DNA from: Nematostella vectensis
Lineage: Eukaryota > Cnidaria > Anthozoa > Actiniaria > Edwardsiidae
DNA: 64,000 bases
Assembly: GCF_932526225.1 (NCBI RefSeq)
Contig: NC_064040.1
Location: 9,775,356-9,839,355 of the forward strand
Reading direction: 5' to 3'
The notes beneath the pieces were generated by a model that was not told the DNA's origin, searched no databases, and saw only the letters and a program-made list of their open reading frames with translations. Shown piece after piece: positions 1 to 10,400 of this stretch. Numbering within the stretch: position 1 is the stretch's first letter; every line of letters begins with the position of its first letter. Made by a program: the position numbers and the translations under genes.

Positions 1-158
1 TTTATCCTAGGGTTCACTCAGAGCGATTCAAAAATACTTTTGTCAATAGGCTTGTCTTTAAATATAGTGACATATAATTGATGTAGCGTATTTACTTATA
101 ATCGGTTTCTCCTACATTTTGTAAACTTAGACATGTTGATTTATCTAAGGCAATAAAG

Positions 159-201
<43 letters not shown>

Positions 202-627
202 TATCTAAGAATGTAGTCTGATAAACCAATAAAGATGGGAGAAACGTAATATCTGATTTACATGAACTTCACTAGCCTAATAGCGATGTAGAGAAATGCT
301 TAAAGAATGACGATCAACCCCTCTTTCGTTATTGTTTATCATTAAAAGTAAATCGCTTTATTCGAAAGAAAATAACAATCTAAGAATGTAGTCTGATACA
401 TTATTGACTAAATTTCATTTAAAATATCTTAGGTACTCGCTTAAATAAGCTGATGGAAATGGATGCTTTGTGTGGCTCAGCTTTGAGCGGAAGCATAAAA
501 TAGCGTGGCGGCGTGACTGGACTTCTTTAAGTGCGCACATTACAGCACGGCGGAATCATCCTGGTTATAAAGCTCTCGGGCCAGGCAAAACTATGATTCT
601 CCCATGATAATTAAGTAACATGCTTAA
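1..627. other. 5' flank with no recognised gene
   Basis: AT-rich sequence with stop codons in all frames at short intervals. It contains an ATT microsatellite and two copies of a short motif beginning CTAAGAATGTAGTCTGATA (near 205 and 380). I see no coding exon here. Confidence 0.5.
160..199. repeat. ATT/TTA trinucleotide microsatellite
   Basis: About 13 uninterrupted ATT units are directly visible. Confidence 0.95.
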
Positions 628-1101
628 TCACGAGGTTCCGCTATAAAAGGGAAAGCTCCTCCCACCCCAGTGCTAAAGAACAATCAGTTATTAATCATCC
701 GTCAATGCGTGAACATGTCAGGACAATTTCTCTGAGCGCTAAATTCAAATTTCATATCCTAAACCAAATTAAATATCATTCCTAGAGTTTTCAATCTGAA
801 ATGGTTCTATTTAAAGTAAAATAATGCTATACAAAGCTGTGTGTACTCTAAAATACGGGCATTTTCAAAATTTTAAATTTTGCATTGAAAACGTGAGTGG
901 ACAGCAAATAACTTTATCAATCTCTTAAATCAACTGTCTTGTTACCTGTGCAAAAATAGTTTTATTCCAGCCGACTGAGGCTCAGAGATATACAATTTAA
1001 CAGTAGACTTGTGACTGCTAGCTTGGCAGTGTTCTGATTAAAATTTCAAATTCAAGCCCGGGGGTGGGAGGAGCTTTCCCTTTTATAGCAGAACCTCGTG
1101 T
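628..1101. mobile_element. TTAA-flanked MITE, family A copy 1
   Basis: This 474-bp non-coding element has terminal inverted repeats of about 45 bp. The left end begins (T)CACGAGGTTCCGCTATAAAA and the right end is its reverse complement with few changes. A second copy lies at 39707-40146. The flanks are TTAA (624-627) on the left and TTGA (1102-1105) on the right, and the second copy has a perfect TTAA pair, which points to a piggyBac-type non-autonomous element (TTAA target preference is established for that superfamily). Each TIR carries a TATAAAAG string. The element ends about 195 bp before the proposed Dispatched start codon. Confidence 0.85.
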
Positions 1102-1295
1102 TTGAACTTTTGTTAAAGTGGCCACGGTATCGCGCGTCGAACTATATATTTGAGAATCTGATAATGGTTACAAATTTCAGCTGCTTAGTACGTATGCTTA
1201 TTATCTATAATGTTCCCCTATTATTCTAATGCACATTATCCTAATAACCCTTTGACCGCCGCTGACCCCTGGAAGGCAGAAGCCCTGGAGATGAG

Positions 1296-4200
1296 ATGCA
1301 CCACCCCGCTGCAAGTCCCAGAATCCATCGCGACCCATGCACTGAGAAAAAAGACAGTCAAAGCGAAAAACAACAGCACTTTGGGCGCTTCAGGTGCGTA
1401 GAGAGGTGATCACCAACTGAACCACATGAACTCGAGCTCTCATGAAAACAAGAAAACAGATCGAATTAGTATGGAGTTCGAGTTATGTGAGCTCTTTTCA
1501 CTATTCTGTTTTATTTCTAGGGGAAATCCTTTTTTGATTAAACAAAATGTCTTATAATATTTTTTTTTAAAAAGAAAATAATCGACTTGTTTGAATCTTA
1601 TACAAAAAATTAGAAAAATAATATTGCGTTGCGCTAATTGGCAGAAAATGACCAAATATTATTTCATCTAGCATGTTTCTTCTCCGCGATTTCATAATGT
1701 CCGCGATCTCTTTTGTGTTCATGTGGTTAAATATGGTACGGCTTGGTGTATGACAGTAAATAAAACTACAGGGGAAGCTCTATAGAACGATCTTCTCGAT
1801 ATAACAATGTCTTCAATATAACGATCTTCTCGATATAACCATTAACATATGATCAGCTTTTTACAGCCCATCTGATCAAATGTAGTAAAAACGTCTATTA
1901 AGCCCATAACCCATTCCTTTCAATCCCCCTTCTCTAGAGAAATATTCTTAATAGCCATCCCCATCAACCTAAAGGGAGAATTTGAGACTTTACGGTCCTT
2001 CTCTATCAAGTGCTAATTTTGATGTTTATCTTTCAGTTACTCCGTGCTTGTGGCAGATTACCCGTTCGTCGTGTTCTTCGTCACACTGGCTGTGATTATC
2101 GTCTGCGCACTGTGCGATTTTGTGCCTCTCTTTGGCGCACCCGACTTTCCCGACTTCTCGACTCCTGTTATGGTTGGTCTTAGTAGTTCTTATCTCAAGC
2201 CCGTGGGCCGGGAAAACAGCTAAGAATCAAAGTTTCCGTTAGGCCCCTTCCTAGAAGCTTTCGCAATATTTATGACCTAAATCGATTATAAAAAGCACGA
2301 CCTCACAGTGCATTTAATCATTTCTGTTTTATTTATAGTGCTATGTAATTTGTATTGTTTTCATGTATTTTGATAGATCGCAGAACCCCATTTAAACCAG
2401 CTTCATCATATGTAATTAATAGTTATATAATTTTTGATCAATCAATAAATTAACTGAAAATAAATAAATAAACGAATACATTAATTTATTTGTAATTTAT
2501 TAATTATTTTTAATCAACAAGTCAACAATAAAAATTAATGAGTACCACATGCATACTATAATTCCTAATTTGAATACTTTTTTATCAGGGATTTGAAGCT
2601 CGAGGAACAATGATCAATAAGCGGTGGAGAACTCGGCTATTTCTCAAGTTCGCAATCGACCGCCAAATGTTTCTCCCTGTCCCCCCTCTCAACAAAATTC
2701 CACGAGAGATCTTCGCAAACTCTCCTGAATACTGCCCTCATCTGAACCTAAGCTTCATCAACTCAAAAGCGAGCCCGCGATTCACGAGACAAAAGCGGTC
2801 TACTATCCCAGAAAAACCAGGACCTCTGCGCATGTGTGATAGCCCTAACGTGTACATGAAATCCCGGATTGAGTACAAGACCATATATGGGCCGAAAGAA
2901 ACCAACGGAAATATCATGACCGCTGAAAGTCTAAAGGCTGTATGCAGGCTCGAGAGTAAAATAATGCGAGATTTTACTGGGTTCAGGGAGGCGTGCTTTA
3001 GACGGAATATAACGATACACGGACTGAGGAAAGAGGAGTGTTGCCCTAGTTGGTCTGTTGGTAACTATGTCGCATCTTTGAGCGGACGACAAACATGCCA
3101 AGATGTAACAGATGAAGACGTCAAAGAGGTGATGACACGACTCAAAAGTTGCGCGAAGTTTTTCAATAACGGAACACTCAAAGAAAATTGTTGGGATTAC
3201 AAAAATTCCCTACCCTACCCCTACTGCGTTAATATTCCTCTAGCCTGTGTCAAAGACAATGCAGTTTTTATTATTCTCTACTACCTCACGGACAAAGAAT
3301 TCCTCGGGACGGACATGCAAGAACATCTCAGCTACACACAAGCTTTCACTCCACGTTGGCATCGTGGAGAATACTCCAAAGCTATCTACTATAGATACCT
3401 TGAGGGTAAGACCATGGAAGATGGCCCCGTCAGACTAGTCGGTACCAACTTTTACTTCCTGAAATTCAGTATGTTCAACACCAAACTTTTGGCTGACATA
3501 ATCTACCCTTCAATCGCGTTGATGATCATCCTGATCATAATGTGGTTCTACACGGAGTCCATTCTTATCACAATACTACTCGCCGTGTCTGTCGTCAGCG
3601 CGTTAATCCTCGCGTATTTCGTTAATATGATAATTTTGAGGCTTAACTTCTTCCCCTTCCTGAACATCACAACGCTGATCTTTCTCGTGGGAATAGGTGC
3701 CGATGACGCCTTTGTGTTTTGCGACGTCTGGCGACAATCCAAAAGAGACCATCCCGGTGCGTCGCTTAAAACTGTTACGTACACCACCCTAAGGCACGCT
3801 TCTACGTCCATGTTCGTCACAAGCTTCACGACAGCCGCGGCGTTTGTTGCAAACTTCTCCTCAGAGATAACCACCATTAAGTTGTTTGGGTTGTACGCGG
3901 GGGTGGCCATCTTGGCAAAGTTCTTGCTCATGGTCACGTGGTTCCCAGCAATGGCGGTAATTAACGAGAGGTACTGTTCGCGAAGGGCTTGTAAGAAACG
4001 CGAGGATGAGGCTTCCTACATGGAGAGTTGTTGCTGTAAGGTGGTTTCCAAGGAAAAAGATAAGATATTGACCCAGATGGACCCTTGTGGGACGAATGAT
4101 ACATATTTTAAAAGCGACCGGTGCGAAGAAATTAAAACCAGTGCTTGTGTAACAAGTGAAAACAATCCAAGTGGAACACGTGATACATATTGTAGAAATA

Positions 4201-6270
4201 AACGGTGTAGAAGAGATAAAAACAGTGCATGCGCAACAAGCAATAGAAGCTCATGTGCGACAACTAAGACAGAAGAAAACTACCAAAGTCGCAAACACCT
4301 TTTAGATAATGGTGATGAAGTTGTTAAGGCTGACAGTAGTCTTGCAAAGTTCCGTGTCTTTTACGAGTCCACCGTGACCCAGTACTCGCGTTACGTGTTT
4401 GAGGAAGCCTTACCAAATATGGTCATCAAGTACCGGTTCCTCTGGATCACAATCTGCTCGCTTCTCACCGCGCTAGGTATGATGGTCCTGCTTGCACACC
4501 CGGGCCTTCAGTTCCCCACGTCAGCGGACTTTCAGATGTTTTCTTCGTCGCATCCGCTAGAAGCTTACGAACTTAACTTCAAGAAAAAATTCCGATTTGA
4601 GATGAGTCCGTCCCAGGAAAGCGTCACATTCCCTATTGATATCTTTTGGGGGGTTGAGCCTGAGGACTATGGCGATTCACTGGATCCTTACGACTACGGC
4701 AAGTTTGGCTGGGATAAAACCTTCGACTTTATAAACCCTGACTCGCAAAAATGGTTCATGGAATTTTGCAGAAGATTTCGCGGAGAAGAGTTCTTTGCTA
4801 AGAAAGCAGGTTCCGAAAAACAGTGCTTCTTAGAAGTATTCTATAACCAGTCTTGCATGGACGAGCAGGTGCCTGAGCTCTGTAACTACCCATGTTGTAG
4901 GAATTCATTCTTTCCGTATTCGCTTGATGTTTTGAACTTTTGCACACTATCATCTGCGTACAAAAAAAGGATCTTGAGATTCAGAGCACAGGATAACACC
5001 CTGGGTAGCTTCATATATGATACATCCGGGAACCTTAAAGGACTCTGGGTGCGCATCATGAGCAATATAAGGCTCTCACGCGCATACCAACCTGCACACA
5101 CTTTCTGGCATCGCATTGAATCGTGGGCTCAGAAGGAAATGCGCTCGGCGCCACCGGGCATGCGCAAAGGCTGGTTCATGAGTGACTTGGAGTACTACAA
5201 CCTCCAAAGAAGCCTATCACGTGGTACCCTCCTGTCAATGAGCATCTCCATAGCAACGGCCTTCGCGGTGATGCTGCTGACCACTTGGAATGTGCTTGTG
5301 AGCGTTTATGCGATCCTTAGCATCATCGGTACCATCTCAGTGACTATAGGAGCGTTGGTTCTGAATGGATGGAAGCTGAACATTCTTGAATCCATCACGA
5401 TGTCGGTAGCGGTGGGTGTCAGCATCGACTTCTCTATGCATTTCGGCGTCGCGTTCTGCCTAGCACCAGACAAGCATGACCGCAAGTCCAGGGTCAGGTA
5501 CTCAATGTCCAGGATGGGATCAGCCATCACCATGGCAGCGGTCACGACATTCATTGCAGGTATGGCGTCATACGCAGGTGTTTTAAAGGAATACACCGTG
5601 GTGCTATGACAATGCGTGGTCTATAAGAATGTCGCTATATCATGATAGATGTCCGGTTTGCACAGGTGCTAAGACGATACGTGGTCTATAAGAATGTTGC
5701 TATGTCATGATATGTCCGGTTTCCATAGGTGCTAAGACGATACATGGTCTATATTTGAATGTTGCTATGTCGTAATATGTCCGGTTTTATCAGGTGCTAA
5801 GACGATATGTGGTCTAAAAGAATATTGCCATGTCATAATACGTCCGGTTTCCTCAGGGACTAAAAACGATTTGTGATCTATAAAAATGTCGCTAAGTCAT
5901 GATATATCCTGTTTCCTCAGGTGCTATGATGATGCCTTCAGACGTGCTCTCCTACATCCAGATGGGTCACTTCCTCATGCTCGTCATGGCAGTAAGCTGG
6001 TTTTTCTCCATCTTCTTTTTCCAAGCGCTTTGCGCTACTATCGGCCCGCAAGGCGATATGGGACAGCTGAATCTGCACAAACTGCTCAGCGGTGTCCCTT
6101 GCTTTAGCAAGCGCGACTCGAGAGCTTTTGGAGCACGTAAGGGGAGTTGGGCTCTCTCTACGAAATCCGATACAAACACATCTCGTGGACAAGGAGATCA
6201 AGATATGATGGACGAAAGGGAAGACAAGTCTTCGAGTGGGCTTTTGCATTTCGAAAGTGGAATTGAGTAG
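1296..6270 (+). CDS. DISP: Dispatched-like RND/SSD transporter (Hedgehog release)
   Basis: Four exons with consistent phases: 1296-1393, 2037-2172, 2589-5577 and 5921-6270, giving about 1190 aa. The start is the ATG at 1296. An in-frame TGA at 1263 lies upstream, and this frame, not the longer one opening at 1210, joins the next exon (RFS-YSVLVADYPF). Dispatched family marks are GFEARGT at residues 79-85, a sterol-sensing domain around 380-540, GADD in TM4 (448-451), the D of GVSIDF in TM10 (1025), 'SSSHPLEAY' after TM7, and AMMMPS followed by GPQGDMGQL near the C-terminus. The acidic TM4 and TM10 residues are those used for cation-driven transport in the family. The protein would sit in the plasma membrane with 12 TM segments and release lipid-modified Hedgehog ligand. 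RQKR at 145-148 in the first extracellular loop fits a furin site. A cysteine-rich 28-residue duplication (about 579-634) lies between TM6 and TM7. Patched-related (PTCHD) proteins are the main alternative, but the GFEARGT and GPQG motifs favour Dispatched. Confidence 0.9.
4089..4256 (+). repeat. In-frame 84-bp duplication inside the Dispatched gene
   Basis: Two adjacent copies of a 28-codon unit, starting at 4089 and 4173, each read GT-x-DTY...RC...K-x-SAC-x-TS. They lie in the cytoplasmic linker between the two transmembrane halves, a region that varies in length across the family. The copies are diverged, so the event is not recent. Confidence 0.8.
5601..5920 (+). repeat. Acceptor-bearing 64-bp array in Dispatched intron 3
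   Basis: Five tandem units of about 64 bp. Each begins GTGCTA(A/T)GA (the last is diverged to GGACTAAAA) and ends TCCGGTTT...CAG or TAG. The last unit ends at the functional acceptor (AG at 5919-5920), and the exon begins GTGCTATGATGATG, which resembles the start of every unit. All five units keep an AG. Reading from an upstream copy soon meets a stop (TAA after about 7 codons), so only the final acceptor extends the reading frame. Confidence 0.9.
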
Positions 6271-6371
6271 TTACTTGCAACAAGGCGTTCCTTCGAAGAG
6301 AAACGGCTAATTTAAAACATATTCGGCAGTCCCCCTCATCAATATGTTTTTGTCGTCTTCGCCGATGGTAG

Positions 6372-6692
6372 GGAACTTTAGGAGGGTCTGCATGTGTTAA
6401 GGGGCTTTGGGAGGGTCTGCGTGTGGTAGGGAGCTTTGGGAGGGTCTGCGTGTGTTAGGGGGCTTTGGGAGGGTCTGCGTGTGGTAGGGAGCTTTGGGAG
6501 GGTCTGCGTGTGGTAGGGAGCTTTGGGAGGGTCTGCGTGTGTTAGGGGGCTTTGGGAGGGTCTGCGTGTGGTAGGGGGCTTTGGGAGGGTCTGCGTGTGG
6601 TAGGGGGCTTTGGGAGGGTCTGCGTGTGTTAGGGGGCTTTGGGAGGGTCTGCGTGTGGTAGGGGACTTTGGGAGGGTCTGCGTGTGGTAAGA
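6372..6692. repeat. 30-bp minisatellite downstream of Dispatched
   Basis: About 10.7 copies of a 30-bp unit built around GGGAGGGTCTGCGTGTGGTA, alternating GGGGGCTTTG and GGGAGCTTTG ends. It starts about 100 bp after the Dispatched stop and may lie in the 3' UTR. Diverged pieces continue to about 6860. Open frames across it are a by-product of the unit length being a multiple of three. Confidence 0.95.
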
Positions 6693-7481
6693 AACTGCCT
6701 GTCGGATGGCCGAATATGTGGACATTCATACAAGGATACGAGATCTTATAAGCGTTGGCCGTTTAATCTGCCATCTTGTAAACGAGGCACATAAGGTACC
6801 TGTGTCTGTGGTAGGGGCCTTTTTGGAGAGAATGTGTCTGCGGTAGGGATTTTTGGGGGAGTACCAGAAGTATGTACCTTTGGGGATCTACTAAGACCAC
6901 TGGTTCTCCCTGGTTCTCCCTGGTTCTCCTATCATGTTTGACAATCTAGCTTAAGTAAGATCCACCTTATTAATTTGACTTCATGATTTATTATACTAAA
7001 CTAGTGGTCATCGTAATTGTTTAATAATAATTGTCCTTCAAATTGAGAACAAAAAACGATGTGTATTATTCAATCTATGGTATGATTTGAAATAAAAGCT
7101 CATTTTCTTTGCTTCACACGTCTCCTTCCTAATGACTACTTTGAATGAATCACGAAAGTCTGCAACGTCGTTTTCGGTCGGATTACAACCGATGTAGAGG
7201 ATGTAGAGCTCGAGTTTATTTCACTTGAGTGATAGATGTCTATCATTTAGATGACTTAACAGGAAGGAGCTCGTACTTATGTCCTTTTAGAAAATATCAA
7301 TTCAGCTTCGATTGCCGACCTAAAAGACAATAAGATAGTTGTATGCATCACGGCGATCAATTTCATTTTCTCCTGGACAAGGCCGTAACTAGAAAATTTT
7401 GTTCAGGTGGGGGGGGGGCAAACCTCAGATATTTATTTTATTTGCTTCGGGTTGCAGACGCTTTTTTCTTCACGTCTCGTG
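6693..7481. other. Spacer with no recognised gene
   Basis: Contains a short triple repeat of CTGGTTCTCC near 6900 and otherwise AT-rich sequence without an exon-like stretch. Confidence 0.5.
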
Positions 7482-10400
7482 CCATGTTATAACTCCCCCA
7501 CCCATCCTCTGGTACCATGGTATAACTCCCCCACCATCCTCTCGTGCCATGGTATAACTCCACCACCAATCCTCTGGTACCATGGTATAACTCCCCCACC
7601 CATCCTCTCGTGCCATGGTATAACTCCCCCACCCATCCTCTCGTGCCATTGTATAACTCTCCCACCCATCCTCTCGTGCCATGGTATAACTCTCCCACCC
7701 ATCCTCTCGTGCCATGGTGTAACTCTCCCACCCATCCTCTTGTGCCATGGTATAACTCTCCCACCCATCCTCTCGTGCCATGGTATAACTCCCCCACCCA
7801 TCCTCTCGTGCCATTGTATAACTCTCCCACCCATCCTCTCGTGCCATGGTATAACTCTCCCACCCATCCTCTCGTGCCATGGTATAACTCTCCCACCCAT
7901 GCTCTCGTGCCATGGTATAACTCCCCCACCCATCCTCTCGTGCCATGGTATAACTCTCCCACCCATCCTCTTGTGCCATGGTATAACTCTCCCACCCATC
8001 CTCTCGTGCCATGGTATAACTCTCCCACTCGTCCCCTTGTGCCATGGTATAACTCTCCCACCCATCCTCTCGTGCCATGCTATAACTCTCCCACCCATCC
8101 TCTCGTGCCATGGTATAACCTCTCCCACCAATCCTCTTGTGCCATGGTATAACTCCCCCACCCATCCTTTCGTGCCATGGTATATCTCCCCCACCCATCC
8201 TCTCCTGCCATGGTATAACTCTCCCACCCATCCTCTCGTGCCATGGTGTAACTCCCCCACCCATCCTCTCGTGCCATGGTATAACTCCCCCACCCATCCT
8301 TTCGTGCCATGGTATATCTCCCCCACCCATCCTCTCCTGCCATGGTATAACTCTCCCACCCATCCTCTCGTGCCATGGTATAACTCTCCCACCCATCCTC
8401 TCGTGCCATGGTATAACTCCCCCACCCATCCTCTCGTGCCATGGTATAACTCTCCCACCCATCCTCTCGTGCCATGGTATAACTCTCCCACCCATCCTCT
8501 CGTGCTATGGTATAACTCTCCCACCCATCCTCTCGTGCCATGGTATAACTCTCCCACCCATCGTCTCGTGCCATGGTATAACTCTCCCACCCATCCTCTC
8601 GTGCCATGGTGTAACTCCCCCACCCATCCTCTCGTGCCATGGTATAACTCCCCCACCCATCCTTTCGTGCCATGGTATATCTCCCCCACCCATCCTCTCC
8701 TGCCATGGTATAACTCTCCCACCCATCCTCTCGTGCCATGGTATAACTCTCCCACCCATCCTCTCGTGCCATGGTATAACTCTCCCACCCATCGTCTCGT
8801 GCCATGGTATAACTCTTCCACCCATCCTCTCGTGCCATGGTGTAACTCCCCCACCCATGCTCTCGTGCCATGGTATAACTCCCCCACCCATCCTTTCGTG
8901 CCATGGTATATCTCCCCCACCCATCCTGTCCTGCCATGGTATAACTCTCCCACCCATCCTCTCGTGCCATGGTATAACTCTCCCACCCATCCTCTTGTGC
9001 CATGGTATAACTCTTCCACCCATCCTCTCGTGCCATGGTATAACTCTCCCACCCATCCTTTTGTGCCATGGTATAACTCTCCCACCCATCTTCTCGTGCC
9101 ATGGTATAACTCTCCCACCCATCCTCTCGTGCCATGGTATAACTCTCCCACCCATCGTCTCGTGCCATGGTATAACTCTTCCACCCATCCTCTTGTGCCA
9201 TGGTATAACTCCCCCATCCATCCTCTCGTGCCATGGTATAACTCTCCCACCCATCCTCTCGTGCCATGGTATAACTCTCCCACCCATCCTCTTGTGCCAT
9301 GGTATAACTCTCCCACCCATCCTCTCGTGCCATGGTATAACTCTCCCACCCATCCTCTCGTGCCATGCTATAACTCTCCCACCCATCCTCTCGTGCCATG
9401 GTATAACTCTCCCACCCATCCTCTCCTGCCATGGTATAACTCTCCCACCCATCCTCTCGTGCCATGGTATAACTCTCCCACCCATCCTCTCGTGCCATGG
9501 TATAACTCTCCCACCCATCCTCTCGTGCCATGGTATAACTCTCCCACCCATCGTCTCGTGCCATGGTATAACTCTTCCACCCATCCTCTTGTGCCATGGT
9601 ATAACTCCCCCATCCATCCTCTCGTGCCATGGTGTGACTCTCCCACCTATCCTCTCGTGCCATGGTATAACTCCCACCCATCCTCTGGTACCATGGTATA
9701 ACTCCCCCACCCATCCTCTCGTGCCATGGTATAACTCTCCCACCCATCCTCTTGTGCCATGGTATAACTCTCCCACCCATCCTCTCGTGCCATGGTATAA
9801 CTCTCCCACCCATCCTCTCGTGCCATGGTATAACTCCCCCACCCATCCTCTCGTGCCATGGTATAACTCTCCCACCCATCCTCTCGTGCCATGGTATAAC
9901 TCTCCCACCCATCCTCTCGTGCCATGGTATAACTCTCCCACCCATCCTCTTGTGCCATGGTATAACTCTCCCACCCATCCTCTCGTGCCATGGTATAACT
10001 CTCCCACCCATCGTCTCGTGCCATGGTATAACTCTTCCACCCATCCTCTTGTGCCATGGTATAACTCCCCCATTCATCCTCTCGTGCCATGGTATAACTC
10101 CCCCACCCATCCTCTCGTGCCATGTTATAACTCCCCCACCCATCCTCTGGTACCATGGTATAACTCCCCCACCATCCTCTCGTGCCATGGTATAACTCCC
10201 CCACCAATCCTCTGGTACCATGGTATAACTCCCCCACCCATCCTCTCGTGCCATGGTATAACTCCCCCACCCATCCTCTCGTGCCATTGTATAACTCTCC
10301 CACCCATCCTCTCGTGCCATGGTATAACTCTCCCACCCATCCTCTCGTGCCATGGTATAACTCTCCCACCCATCCTCTCGTGCCATGGTATAACTCCCCC

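Noticed and set aside
1210-1401. A 63-codon frame as the first Dispatched exon
   Set aside because: Its phase at the donor (1393) gives an early stop after joining the next exon; the overlapping frame from 1296 joins correctly.
1296-6270. Identification as a Patched-domain (PTCHD) protein
   Set aside because: GFEARGT, SSSHPLEAY and GPQGDMGQL are Dispatched-specific marks; PTCHD proteins lack them.
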